A stretch of 64,000 nucleotides of DNA from Branchiostoma floridae (taxonomy: Eukaryota > Chordata > Leptocardii > Amphioxiformes > Branchiostomatidae). The stretch spans positions 15,298,769 to 15,362,768 of the forward strand of contig NC_049982.1 of NCBI RefSeq assembly GCF_000003815.2, read 5' to 3'. The position numbers and the translations under genes were made by a program. Below, piece after piece: positions 12,101-27,100 of the stretch. The notes under the pieces were generated by a model. That model saw nothing but the letters and a program-made list of their open reading frames with translations. It was not told where the DNA came from and made no database searches. The first letter of the stretch is position 1. Every line of letters begins with the position of its first letter.

Positions 12101-15100
12101 AGCATTTCGATTTTCTACTGGATTTGTCAAGTCAGTGTGGTCTAAAAACTGCTTATCTTCAAAATCTAATTTTCTTCCTGGTGGATTTTCCTGCTAAGTA
12201 GTTGTATTTCTATGCTACGGCTCGATTAATTGTCTGAGGATATTAAGTTATATAGCTTTTCTAACTAATCAAAAATATTTAAAAAATCTTTTGATGAGTA
12301 ATAAAGGAGGAAGAGATGAAACTTAAATTCCTTTTGTACTTACTGGTACAACATGTACTTTGTCAGAGAAGGAGCTTATTCTAATGGCACAATGTTTTGT
12401 AACCTGTATTCCACGCTGAGTTCAACTATGGCAGTTTACCTAATTGTCTCTATGGGGAGTGGGAAGTGGCATATCTGTCATTGCTTTCTGGGCTAATTGT
12501 CAGCATGTATTAGTGGTAACGAGGCTGGGATCTTGTCTTCCTGAGCAGTAATCAGCTGCCTGATGTTTGAATCCATCAGGTACAGGTTAGACTAATTAAA
12601 GCACTGAATTACATGTCGACGTATTGAACGTTATTCACATCAGTCAGGCTTTCACCATACATAAGTGATCTGTGACAGACATGTACAACTGAGTGTGTAT
12701 CTATGAATTGTGCTTTAATTTCTTATAATTACCTAACAAGAAAAAAGCTGGGCGGGCAGAACAGCAAAGTAACAATGGTTTCAACAGGCAATCATAGGTG
12801 TGAGGAAAACATGGCTAAATCAGAAATGAGACAGAGACTCAGAAGTTATCATTTATGATCAGACTAGAGTCTATACCTGCTGTAATTTTTGCTATCTAGT
12901 TTTCTTACCCTGGGCCTCTGAGATACCACAGTGGGTGATGTACATGTAGGCGGTTTAAGAAAATGACCTTACAATTACAATTTTTGTTTCCATTCAATAT
13001 CAACATCTTCCCCATTTATCTCAGGCTCCCTCTCATCTTCCAAACATCTCCTGACTCACTGTTCCTTCTATGCATACCTGTACCTCCCCCCTAGTGCCTT
13101 GCCCTTGAACAATGATTAATGCTGCCTTCTGCCCCACTGAGCAACGTTTGAGTCAACCCTGACTGATGAAAGTCAAGTGGAGGGTAACCAATGTGGAGTG
13201 AAATTGCACTTTGGTTGATCAAGCCTGCCCAGTCTCAACCCTATTCACCGTAATCTTTGATTTGTTGATGTTGCTGAAGTTTCTACCTGTAAGATGTTCC
13301 TTACCATGGCATCCATGGTCAAAATGAATATGTTGAGTTGCACTTGCAGTGGAGTTGCAACAAATCTTCAAAGGAAACATTGTGTGACAGCAAACTAACA
13401 GTATTAGATGCTGATGAGGCAGTGCAAGTTTTATCAAGCACCAATAACATCAGTTAAGTATGTGGGAGGGATGTTTTTCCACATCATCAGACTTCTCCGC
13501 CCTCTAGTTTGAGCCAAACAAAATAGCTAATCAGCCTGTCTCCACATGAACCCCACCCGTTTGTTTCTGCTGGGTGGAAAATCACACTTGTTTACTTTCC
13601 CGAGGGACCTGCCATGCTTCACATAGGGATGCTGGCTTTCACACCCTGCTGCTGTCTGCAGAAACCATGTTCTACATCTTCAGCACAAACTGAGAAATGG
13701 AAGTGTCTGACCAGGGCTCAAAATGTTCTTGTACCTACAACCCGGAAAAATTGTTCAACTTGCAGAAAAAAACTATCAAATAATCTTGTAATTTTGTGAG
13801 CTTCAAGAATGGAGTTTATATTCTCAAGTTATGAATCACTTATTCATTGCAATAATTCAGTATTTTGTAAATAAAGTTTTTTGATCCCTGTATATGCCGA
13901 CTTATTATAGTTATACTGTACAACATCCCTTCCAAAGGATTACAACCTGTACTGGTACATGTACATATGTAGTACAGATCATTCAAAGACCATTCAAATA
14001 TGGTCACATACAGGTGTAACTACCAATGCTTAAGTAGAAGTTGAATTCAGGCGATTACTAACCATGGTATTGGAGGAATGTCAACAGATGTGGATAAACC
14101 CAGCCTCACCCCACACGTACCCTGTGTTGTTACCAAGAGCAACTCATCAGATCAAAGTGTGCTTCAGCTACATGTATTGGCGCAGACTGTAGCTCGTCAA
14201 ATCTGCTTAAAGTGACTTATTAAGGCAGTATTAATGTGGGCAGTGCAATCAATAGGAAGAAAGCAGAGGCTGATTGAAGATTTGATAACAACAATCATGA
14301 TAACTGTCAGGACAAAAGGAAGACGTCCTGACCTTTATCTTGCCTTAACTATCAAAGACTGTATCAGATAAGCAATTCAAGTTGCAATTGGTTCAACTAC
14401 TAAAGGCTGTATCATAAAAGCAATGTTAGGGCAAAAAATATCTTTTGACAATACTCCTTTTTATTTGAAAATACAGAATATTCATTTGCCAGTTCGTGCC
14501 CAAAAGCTAGATGCAAGTAATAAGATTTAGGAAACAAACCTTGGAAACAAATTGTCGGTTCTGTGATCTCTGTGCAAGTATATTTACCCCCGCTTTTCAG
14601 TCTTCTTGCATGCCTGTTTTTTTTAAATTCGTAACAATCTTGTTTGTGTCTGACTTGTTTATAATTTTAGTTGGATCTGAAGAAATGTCTGCACACATTA
14701 ACTTCTGTCTCATTTGTCTGTTGACAAGTTGTTGTAGTAAAACAGCAGCCAAGTTTGCAGACACACATAAGTGTAGGATGTGCAAACAGTGCTTGTTAAA
14801 TTGACTGCCAAGCAAATAGTAATAGTTGGCCTAATGTTCTAGCATTCAGTTGTTTTTTGCCTACAGTTATAGTTTTCATTCAGACAGAAACGGTATTTTG
14901 TTAGAATCTATTTTGTACGATATAAAATAACTTTAAATTGTAATGAATGACCGTTTCCTTTCCATGCAGACAACCAATCAAGCTACTGCAAAATTGCTAC
15001 CACTGTTCTTGGTGATCGGCCTGGGAGGATAATCTAGTTGAGCAGTGACATTTAATCATAAATAAATTAATTAATAACAATATCCTACTGCAGTTGATGG

Positions 15101-18100
15101 CTTACATTGCATGTTTCCAGATATTTCTTTATCTATCAATCATTAGATGTAAATAAATTAGGAACAGTAGCTGGACAAATAGGGCGTTTTCTTTTAGAAT
15201 GTAGATATGAAGTGAACTGAATAAGGGCTGTTTCAAGTAATAAAGTAGGGAACAAGAAAGCTGGTCAAAAGTGAGGTGGATTCTTTGGTCACTTTGACTC
15301 ATTAGCAATTTGACTACATGAATGACTGCTAAATCTGTGTGGTTACAGCCCAAGACGACCACCCAGGGGACCGGGAAAAAGCGGTCGATTTGGGCTGGTG
15401 GTCGCTGAGAAGAGTATCGACTCAAAATATGCCCGTTGCAAACTGTAAATTGTAAATTTAACCCCAAGCTTTTATCGAGCTTTTATATGATAGTGTTTTA
15501 AAGCTCAATATTTGTACACTAACGTTTTAGACAGTAAGGGAACTTAGATGCTGTCAGCTAGTATACAAGCCTTTATGCGTCGCTGTGTTCTTGATCGCCG
15601 TATCTGAAATAACTACAGTGCACCTTTTGAATTCGATGCCCGGTACGTCCCGATAGCGTACTTACCCACGCCGGTGAATGTAGCAGTACAGTTGGACAAA
15701 AGCACTACACAGATCTTTCTTTAAAAAGTATGAGGCTATATACATTTCAGCACTCGTTCACTTTATAATGATATAGATTTTTTAAAAAAACTAAAGTCGG
15801 ATTTTCTTGCAACGAAATTTCCTCCCATATTACAGTAGACTGCCCCCATTGACCCACCCATTGACCGCCGCCATCCTTATTCTAAACATAACATTGTAAT
15901 GGCAGTCAAAATCCGAAGCAAACTGGCCGATTTCGGCACAAAATCCCCCTAGTAATCATCAAAAATCGATGAAAACCTCAATTTTGAAAATTATGCGGTC
16001 GTTATGGGTCCCAATTTCGGCCGGTCGCGGTCGCGGTCGCGTTGGCCAGGTGGTCGTTGAGAAAAGGTCGCTTAATGCTTACGTCAATGGGAAAAAAAAT
16101 CGGGACCGAGAAAAAGCGGTCGAAATGACCAGGTGGTTGCTGAGAAGAGGTGGTCGCTCGGGCAGATTTGACTGTATTTTTCTAGTTTTTCTGGCAACCA
16201 CAAATGGATTTATACCTGGACAACAAAATATAGAACTTGGCAATGCAAATCTCCTCTACTATATCATAATACGTAGGGTAATGTAAGTCTTCTCTGCTAC
16301 ATTGTGTATTATAACTACAGAGAATAACATGCCCAACCTGGACCTGACCCTGGACCTGATTATAGATAATTTGAAGAGTGAGAGATGAATATAGCAGCTC
16401 TGTGAGTGCTACAAAATGATGTGCAAATTGTGTATTGGAATGTAGGTGGAAAAGTATCAAGTTAGTTGTGGTTTTCTTGGGTGTTATCTTTTTCTTTCAA
16501 GTGAATCTTCACAGGAGTACAAGTGTATGAGTTGGATCATATGAAGTTATGATTTAAGGTTTGGCCTAACAAATGTAGTTGAACTTAATGGACTCAAAAC
16601 TAACCAAACTCTTGCTGTCCATAGACATTAGTCATCCTTTTTTAATGTCTAGATTTTCTAATCGGTCCAAAAACTGGTCTATTGTTTTTTGTTTGTTTTC
16701 TTTTAAGGACCAGTCCTGCAAGAAATGCCAGTATCATCGTACGAGAGTACCATGTATCAATACCCATTCCTAAGAACCACTTATTTATCTTCCTCTCCTT
16801 TTGTGAATAATTGATAAAGATAATAAGCGGTGTACCCAGGAGGCAGCTGTCCGCTATTGGCTTGTGCAAACGGCCAATCAACTTCTGCATTTGAGGCATT
16901 ATCGTTGGCAGTTAAAATTCATTCGACAAGGTTAGTGTGTCTGCTTGTTGACCTTTATTCCTCAGGGACAATAGATACAGGAGAGATTCATCCCTACCAT
17001 CAGTGGAAAATACCATTCCTATAACGACATTTGTTGCTGGGTCACGGCGTAATAATGAATTATTGATGAGGCAATTATCTAGTTATCCCTGTACCTGTTA
17101 TGGCCCGTGAAGGCATGATGGGTGCAGGAACTCGCCTAGTGAACGTTGATACTGCTTTATTCCTGTAGATTGTAATTAACTGTTCCCTTGGCGACGGCAA
17201 TCTCAAAGAGAACTGATCAGGGCGCAACAATGTTGTATTGTGGGTTATGGTTTATAAATAAATAGTATGGTACTATAATGGGTTTGGGAGAAAATAATGA
17301 TTTAAGGACATAACATGTTAGGTAATTTGGTCATTTTTGAGCATAAGATGACTGCAAACCTAGATTACAAGAACCTATAACACACACACCTACATGTATA
17401 TATGGCCTCCTTTGGTCAATATTGACCATGGTAAAATCCTAATTAATATCACCCCTGCAGCTTCCACTATGACTGAATGTTCAGTCTTGTACGAGAATAG
17501 CAGTATCAGCCACATAGGGCACATCTGTAAGCTGACTTATGCCTGCTGCAAAGTTCTTTTCTCAGGATCCGCTATTCTTCTGCCATGCACAATGTTTACA
17601 TCAGTCTGTTTTTTCCTGATTCTAGCTGCCTGGACAGCCTGGATCTGTCAGACTTGATCTTTGCAAGGTCCTCCCAGTCCCAGTGTTCTGTGTCAATATT
17701 AAGAGCCCTCAAGTACAGACATGTTTGAAACACAGCTGTGTGGGCCATCACGTATTTCTCTTTCCTGAGATCAGTTCCCTGTAGAGAAGGTCTTTGGGGA
17801 TTCGACTATCCTCCATGGCCTAGCCAGCGTAGTGTGCGCTTGTCTGAACAGGGGGATCATGGTTAGAAGGCGGGTATGAGACAGCACCTCAGCATTGGTC
17901 ACAACCTATAGCACACATAATCATGATTGAGTATTAAACATGACTGATCTAAGGTAGACTGGTATCCAAACGAATTATTTATATCTCCCGAGCCTCTTCT
18001 GTCCTCTCCACAAATATTTTTTGCGGAGAAGATGCAAGAGACTTGGGAGCTATAGTAAGGCTGGATTCCAGGCTAGATCTACATATAAGGCACATACCAG

Positions 18101-21100
18101 GAAGAATGATGACAAATATGGTTATGAAATATTTCTAAAACGTGACTTGCCTAAAGAGTATGCCAGAAAGGATGGTAAAAAAAAAGGTTAATAACGTGCA
18201 TGTAGAAATTTACTGGGACCACAGAAGGAATTAAAGAAAGCTGAGAGAAAAGCTTTTTTTCCAGAAGAATAGAAGATATTTGAAAGTAGTAAGTAGTCAC
18301 AATTTAGGGACGAAAAAAGTCTGCAGGTTTGTCCTGTATAGAAATAATTCCTCTGTATGGAAATAATTCCTGCTAATCCAAAATCTGTCTTACCTACAGT
18401 GTAAATGCAGAAACTTTTGAGGTAGTTTAATGGTCGCGGTTTTCGCGGTGGCTGCTTCACCACGAAAGTAAAACCGCTGCGAACATTTTTCCATGGCACT
18501 AGGAGACTACAGTTCATGGTTCTACCGTGAACTTAAACCACCGTTCTTTTTCCCCGCAACTGCGAAATTAAATCCCAGTGAACTTAGATACATTTACAGT
18601 ATATTTCCCTAGACTTATTCATGGTGAAGAAGTTAGGCTGTTGTTCAAACCCCTTGGGAAAAAAACTAATGGTGAACTCAGCAAAGGCATCTGGCATTTC
18701 TGGTATGTATTGACCTGGATTTGTGTCTGATTGAATTATACTGAAGAGCCTTCGTGTCTGCTTCCTTTGAGTGAAAATCCATTTCACATGTATTGCACAG
18801 CGTGGAATACCTCTGGAATGATGTTGCTCTATTTACTGGTAATTTCCTGATAGTTACATACATCTTCAACTGGATGGGGCCTTGTCTGATTATGTAGTCA
18901 GTGAGTGCAAATTGTGCTGCATGAAACAAGTAAAACAGTGTGATTCCTTACCCAATGTTGAATGTATAGTAGGGCTGTAACATTTTTCAGACTCAACGGA
19001 TGGATATTTTTTGCTTTGAATTTCTTTTAGACAGGAGTAAAAGAAATTGGTAGAGCACATTGACACATGTACAATCATTTGTCTACTAGTAAGCATTTCT
19101 TTCCAAAAATACACTGTTACCTTTACGTATATGCACATCTTCATAGAGACAAATCAGTTGCTTGGAGATAATATCTCATCAACACAAAACAAAATTACCT
19201 AAGGGAAGGAGACTTTCATATTGTGTATGGACTATCTAAAGCAGTCACTGGTTCTGTCTTTTATATTATGGAAGCTGTCAGAATGCACGCTCCAAGGCAT
19301 GTGGTTTTGCATCCATGTCCATAATGGCCAAAGAGTGTAAATGACACATCATTATGATGTTACTGATACCATTGGCTTGACTGTCAGGCTTCCTGCTCAG
19401 GTCTCTGGAGGTGGTACAAGGTATTTTGCATATCACATATATCATGGAAGTGATATACAAGACATTTATGAAGAAGCCAATATAGTCGACGTATGCAATA
19501 TCTCTTGGGGCTATCTCCTACCATTATGCTTTATCTACTGCACCGCTAAATTGGGTTCGGTCAGTTCAAATAAGGACAGTCAGACCTATCTTATTAATAG
19601 AGAGTTTTTTTTATCAGGAGGAGACAGAAGGAATACCTTATGTTGAAAACAAGCAAGAAACTTAAACTCTCTTCTAGTGTGCATACCAATATCTATTTTG
19701 TATGCAACAAGCAGCTTTGCATATTGTAGCATTGTAAGTTTTTTTCACTGCAGTTAATCATTGCAATATCATGAGTAAGAAATAAAAAAAGCAAGTGATA
19801 TTGTCGCAGCAATCCATTTCAGGTTAGCTGCCACTGATAGCTAGGAGGTTGAAGGAAATTGACAAAGTACCAAATGTGCTGCTTAAAAGCAAGGGTTCTG
19901 TCCTGCAATATCTTCTTACAATGAATAAAAGGTGAAATGATAAGGGAGCAAACAACAGGTGAAATTTTGAGACAACACTGTTGGAAGAACAGGGGGATTT
20001 GTGGAGAACATGCTGCAAGGTGGTAATAAGTGTACAACCTCCAGACTGCTGGCAGGGGATTATAGTACAGGTACTGTTGTATCAGGCATGGATTAGGGAA
20101 TTACACATCATGACAGATAGACTGACTGGGTAGTACACATGTTGTGCTTCTCTTATTCCTTGTAGAGAAACTCCAAGAAGATGTACATCTGTATTTATTT
20201 CGAGTTTGTAACATGCTTTACTAAAATGTTTGCCAATCAAACCATTTAGCAGTTATTGTGGAAGTCAATAAAGGTCATTATCTGCCCCATGCTGTGTTGG
20301 TGAAAGCTATAAAACCCACACATCATCCTTAAAACAAGTTGCTAAAAGCATTCGAGCCCATGACACTGAGGAAGCCACACGGCGAAACATGTTTGTTGTG
20401 TTTTGGTTTGAATTAAGTTCCTAAATGGGGAACATGCGGCTCCAGCATCGTAAGTGTGAACGGTTGGCTTGAGGTTGTCCTTCTCCACATACTCATTTAA
20501 AAGCAGTTACATGTTGGTCTCATTTAAGCAGGGGTTGCACTTAACACTTTGTGTCCTAGTATTACCTCTAGACCAAGTATTATCGAACAGTATATAGCAA
20601 GTTTGAAGTAACCATCTTGTTGTACACAACCTTCTGTTAAGCTTTTGGTCCGCATGTTGACATACCCATTTATCATTTTCTGTGCATTAAAAATAATTCA
20701 AAATACAGTTTTTTCCTGTTGTCATATTTTGCTGCCATAGATGTTCAAAAGGAGTCATATCGAAGTGAGATTAATCACTAAAGAGAGAGTAAAAAACTTG
20801 GGAAACACAACAGAAGAGGAGATCTAAAGACTTGATGGATTTGTCTTCTGGGCAGAAGTCCAACAAAACTCCCCTATCTCGATCTATATCTCACAAACCA
20901 TTTGGTGTGATTCACAAATCTGACAATCTTATTTCTCATATGGACTTGAGGTTTTAGCCCAAAGGGTAAAATTGACTATTTGGAAAAAAGCTATATACAA
21001 TCATGTAGTTTCTGGGGACAAATCAAGCAACCAGCCATCAGTCAAGTACGAATGAATTGGCAGAGGTAAAAAAAAAGCATATTCAGTTGCAGGATGTGTG

Positions 21101-24100
21101 TGAGGTATCCTCTGTCGATACGTTTGCTTTAAAAAGTCAGACGCTACTGATGATTGCGATCCTACATCTGGGAAAGATACTTCAAAATAGTCAATTACTG
21201 ACTTGCCCAGCAGGTTATGGAAATTGAACCATATTTCTTGAATGTCGTTCAAGACCCCCGAGGAGGAAAAACGTACCAAAACTTCATAAGTGCCAAGTTT
21301 TATCTTCAACACTTTGAACTTGCCAAAGTTTTAACAGCGACCTTGCTGATAGAAGGTCAGATTTCAGCTACATTTCAGGCTGGATAGATTCATGAATAAC
21401 CAATAGAAACAGGATTTTAGATCATCAGTGGGACTCGTGGGATAATCCTGAAATTAGTAAAAACAGACTCCTGACACCTACCTTATCCTGTTTTATCATC
21501 ATAGTCTTAGAATTTTGCCAAGTGAATATACATGTATGTGCATATTTTCCACTCTAAATACGGGGCCATATAAATACATGTACTTGAAGTCAGCTTGTAG
21601 AAATTACTTTCATTCTTCTAAGGTCTTCTAGGCAGAAAGGTTTCTCATAAGAAGCCATTGATGTTGGCAGAAAGACTCCGCTGGAGCTGATACATCATCA
21701 TTATTTGCTGAAGCAGTGAGCAATTTGCTATCTAAACTGCCAAATATGACTACTTCTTTGCCCCAGCATACAACCAGCATACAAAATGATGCAATCAATA
21801 CAGAAAGTCAGATTGTATGGGTTGGGCAATTTGGTTTCCGTTGAAGCCTGAAGTGACTCGGTGGCCCGGGGCTCTGCTCCCAGGTGATATTGATGGAGCA
21901 TGTCTACTGCAGCAGTTGTCATGATGTTGTTACACAAATTGTGCTGACTTGTTCACTTAATGTCAGTGAATCAATGCCATTTTCAAGTAGATTTTCTGCT
22001 CTCATCCTTTCAAGTCCTGGTTGAATGTATTCTTCATCTTACAGTTATGGGGATTGAGTAGGAATAGGGCATAAAATCTTCATAGCAGGCAGCACATATC
22101 TTCTGTAATGCCAACTGTTATGTTGGCATTATGCAGTTGGAAAAATGCTGTCTGTTTTGACTGCGAACATACTATGGTTTGAACAGGCCAAAATATGGGT
22201 TGCTGTTGTCTGGAAAAAATATTACAAATGCAGTTTTCTCAAGCAAACAATTGTCAGTCTAGCTTCTCCTGATTGGACTGAACAGGTTATAGGACTGCAA
22301 ACCCAAACAGTTATGAGTGAGGACTAGAACTTGGATAGGTAAAATGGGATTGTTACAATGTATGATATGTGATCCAGATGCGCAGTAAGATAGCTGACCA
22401 CTAGAAACCTACATGCTAATAGTAATATGTCAACATCAATGTTTCAAAACACAAGAGTCTTAAAAGCCTTTGAGGAGATTATGCACCGTGGATGTAGAGA
22501 TCCCCAGCGAACATTAGACGTCCCAAATTACACATACGTGCAGGGTCACGACCATCCATAAGCCAGGTTCATGTTACTGGAACATGGGAGTCAATGAACA
22601 CAGGACCAGCCATGTGGAAATTGGGCTGCTGGGCCTGAATTGAAACCGAGCTCTTGTCGCATGGAAACAGGATTGTTATTACCACTAGATTATGACTCGT
22701 TGCATTCTCATAGATAAACTTCATGCACCTGCTCTTTGAATATTGTACTATCCTACTGGGATTCTTGAAATTTTTTGCAGTGGTTTTCATGATCACCTCA
22801 CTGTAATTAGTGCAAACTGAAAATCACCAGTGTTTCCAAACTTTCTATTAGTGTTCAGTACGTGATTATAGTGCTAATGCTGACTATCTTTCTTCAAACC
22901 ACAGCCAACACTCTATTTTCTCTGTTCCATGAAATTATATTGCCGCAAATCTAAAGGTATTTACTATATGTATTTCTGCACATTGAATGATGGTGTATCT
23001 GTGAAAGTTAATGTATTTTCCTGGCCTTATCAATAGGTATGCTGGGCCAGAATTATACATTTATACATTTATTATATATTTATATAAAGTTACAGTAGTG
23101 CGTCTAACCCCCAAGGGATGAGGAACAACAGACGTTGAATCAGATAGTGAGTGTGAGTGAGTGAGTGAGTGCAAAGTTGATGGAAGGTTCTAGGGCTTGT
23201 CTTCTTGTAAATGTGTTGCAAATAAATCAGAGCTGTCATGCAAAGATGTTCTTCCATGAAAATAGAAGATTGTCTGACAATTAATGCATGTTGCCAACAA
23301 AAAGAGTAAAAGGTGCTGCTCTTGTCTATTTGTCAGAGAGGCCTGAAAGCTATGGAAGTTTTATCAGTCTCACACTGTCTGTTCTTGCCTGACTGAAGTG
23401 CACATTTGTCTGATAGAGCTGCATGTGTCCCACGGCTTCACGGGCTTTGTTGCAGGCTAACCGGGTATGATGAATTTTATCTGTAATTCAATGACCTACT
23501 TTTTTCTAAAAGTTTTTGTAGGATGCTGTCTAATGGTAGCCATAAAAAAACAGCAAATTACTTTTTGCTCAATACTTGGCAGGTCTAGTCATAATCTACA
23601 TTTTCTTATCTTGATATTGTCCATCATATATTGTATACATGTATACTAGAACAGACTTTGTGTTAGATCGTATATTGTCATGCTTGGAATTTTAACTTAA
23701 TCTTAAGGTAATGGTGGTATCACTGGTTGACTTTTTTTAGTTCAGATAACAGATGATGTGCCTCACACTCCTCTGTATCCATTTCAAAAGTTTCTAATAT
23801 ATATGTACATAATGTCATACAATTGCCTGTGGTTAAGGTTGATTAAAGCATTGTCCTGCTCTTGACATGATAAAACTGTTGTCACACTCTTAAAAAGATA
23901 AATGATTTGTGACATGTTGTTTTACAGAATTGGAGAATTTAGATTACAGGAAAATCTTGCCAGTGTTTTTCTTCCAATATCCTATGAGAGAGGCCTTGAG
24001 TGTATTGGACTACATTGCCTTGATTGATGGGGGGTAGGGGAGGGGGCTCGCTTCATGTACTATACCTCTTAAGTCTTATCATTTGCATGAAGTGGATGGT

Positions 24101-27100
24101 GATCAGTCACATAGACCAGCGGGTTTGTGAAGATGAAATGCCCTAATCACAAGATAGCATCAGTTTGAGTAAAAGTAAAGCCTTTACATTGCTATGGATT
24201 TTGTAAACACTCGAGGCAATCCATTAAGTATAGTTATTGAAAGCTTTTGGGAAAGTATATGCTAAACTTTTTTTAGGTCAACAGGTCCATGAAACTTTTT
24301 ATATATATTCAATCTTTACCATATCAAGGGCAATTTATTGTTTTTACTAATGTTTCTTCCCCTAATATTCTATTTTTCCTCTCGATGTTTTGATTATATT
24401 TCATCGGTTGTCCTTTGTAACAACAAAGTAAGCTAGATGGGATGTACTGTATCATTCTATGCCTCCTTCCTCGAAGCATAACTCTGAAGGAAATGATGTC
24501 ACCACACCTTTCTTGAATGCAGGAATAACAAACAAGTTACAGAGTTTCAATCAATAAAAGTAGGAACTTGGGTGTGTATTACCTCTTCGATATTTGCCCT
24601 TGAGTTGTCGAAGCAAAATGACTTCCTGACCTTAGCCGTGTGTCATAATGTCGTCCAGAGACCACATCCCACAGCTGCATGGTGTACTGTGTCTCTGGTG
24701 GGCCAGCTCCTGTCACATAATCAATAGGAGGAACAGTCTGCCAAGTCTTGGGCTAGCTAACCTGCCAGGTCCACTCAGTCATTATTATGTTTCACCCCTC
24801 TCCAGGGATGGGATACTGAGAGAGGTTTCAAGCCTAGTTAGTCACTACTGGTTTTATGGAGGCAGCTGTGGCATCTTGTCAGGAGAAGCTGATAATTCTC
24901 AGAAGTATTGCAGGGCAGCTTTCACTAATCACAAGTTATGCTCTTACTGGTTGGTTTACGAAGAACAGACACTATATTCATTACTTCCATGTAGTTTGAA
25001 TGGATGGTGCTCTCCATGGTGCTGAACACAAAGATGTTGTTCCCAAACACTGCTCTCTCGGATGGCTTGCACAAATATGGCTTCTGGACAACAAAGAGTG
25101 ATGATATGCAATTGTTTCATATAATGACGTTATTAATGCTGAATTAAATTGCACACTTGAAAGAGAATGACATGTGTTGTAGATATCTGACCAACATGAA
25201 GACTGTCACTAGAAAGTGGTACTGCTTTTCTTTGTCACCTTGTTGGTACATATGTCATGGAAGGCAAATGTGCCTTTTCAGAATTGTCTTACATGAACCT
25301 TGTTAATGATTGATGAGTATTTTGTCTAATATTTCTGTGGTCATGGTAAGTTTATGCACATGATCAAACTTTCATGTTGCTACGTTATTTAATCAGGTTG
25401 TAATTTCACACAGCTGAACATGGGGAATTCTATCCCGAGTCTAGCTGAGAAGAATATCGGGTGCATGAGTGAGCTAACTGATGTCTACTGATGTCTGTTA
25501 GTCTGAAACACAGATAGAAATATCTGTAACTGTTAAGTCTACCTTTGGTTCTAAGTTGTGCAGTTTAAGAAATGATGCAAAACTTTTCAAAAGACCAAAG
25601 TATATCTCCACATCAAACCATCTGTCTATGTAGCCAAACTCTTAAGGTCATGTGCTTCCTTTTCTTGGAATTCACTAATTGCCTTCTTTCTCGATCCATA
25701 AGTCACCTTGGGCAGGGCATTACTCCCACTGGCAGCACTGGAATACCTGCTGGTTTCTGCTACTTTTGGCCATACTTGAGTAAGCATGATTGTGCATATT
25801 GATTGACAATATTTCACCTGAGTTCAGGTCATGCTAACAGGAAAACAGGCATTCCTAATTGGTGGTGATAAATTCTTCCCAAAGGGCTGATACAGTGGTA
25901 TGTGTAACAGATAGCTGAATGGTGTCCCAGCTATATTTGCTAAGCCTTCTGGTCAAGTTGGGGAGAAAACACATTTGCAAGGATAACTTAAACATCGCAC
26001 CCACAATCGCAGATAAGCGCAGTAATCTCCTGATCTGCACAGAAGGCTGTGGCATGAATGGATTGTGTTTTTATGGTGATCAGTATCACAACAAATGGCT
26101 CCATTGGGAATCAGTTGGAATTATTTTGACTGCTTTTAAAATCAATCAATCAATCAAGAAAGTTTCTGAGGTTTTGTGCCTTTACACGTAACTTTCTAAC
26201 TTCCCCTACCGCCTCATGTAGTGATCTAATAGTATGTAGACTGGTTTAATAAACTAGCTTACAGCAGAGAGACACATTAATTTGCAAACTTTATGTTTTA
26301 GTCAAATCCACAGCATAGCACTTTACATTCTTCTACTACTTCCAGCACTACAGAGTTGACAGATTTTTGGTTGGTAAAAATTGTGGCATAGGTGACATTA
26401 CACAAATATTGTTTAGATTGTCTTTTATGTAACTTTGTTCATGTAACTCTGATATTAACTGCACCTGTCTGAAAGGTCTTTACCTCCATTAGGAAGATAG
26501 GTGGGCCTAAGATATCTATCATGTGGTTTTGTCATTTTTTTGTCCATGGTTTCAAGAAGCTTCAGGTTTGAAACAGAAGTTGTAAGTCTTTTCTGCTCTA
26601 ACAGAGATAAGAGTCTCATTGTGCTGCCCCCCAGGTTTCTGGCTATGTTCCACATCTTTGCAAATCTTGAGTGGCAATCAATGCTTGAAAGCCTACATTG
26701 AAGAAAAAGGGGATGATTTTTCTACTTCAGTGAAACTTCCATTCAGCCTTTTACTGGCCATTACATGTACAGTAATCATTACAGATTCTCTTGACAATGA
26801 TCAACTTCTTGTGGATATACTAAGAAGACCACTTACCTAGGAATTACTTCAGCACTGTCTCTAGCTTTGAGTTTTTTTCCATCCCACTCATTGTTTGGAA
26901 GCCCTTGTTGTTGATTTTCATTATGAGTTTGTAAAAATGCATTTTTAACAGTTTTGGAAGTTAAGATTTTTTGGACGGATGGGGTAAAGAAAAGTTCCGG
27001 GATGAAGGGGCGGGTTTGGGAGACAACCCTGTTATACATGTCTCATATTTTCAGTATTATGACCAACAGGGTATTGAATTGTGTGATGTGTTGTTGTCTT

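Noticed and set aside
24018-24055. G-rich run GGGGGGTAGGGGAGGGGGC near 24030, considered as a G-quadruplex or promoter
   Set aside because: A single short G-rich tract with no gene start nearby; not enough to claim a feature.
24648-25025. 125-codon plus-strand frame in intron 1
   Set aside because: Cys/Trp/Ser-rich composition typical of random translation, no domain, no splice context.
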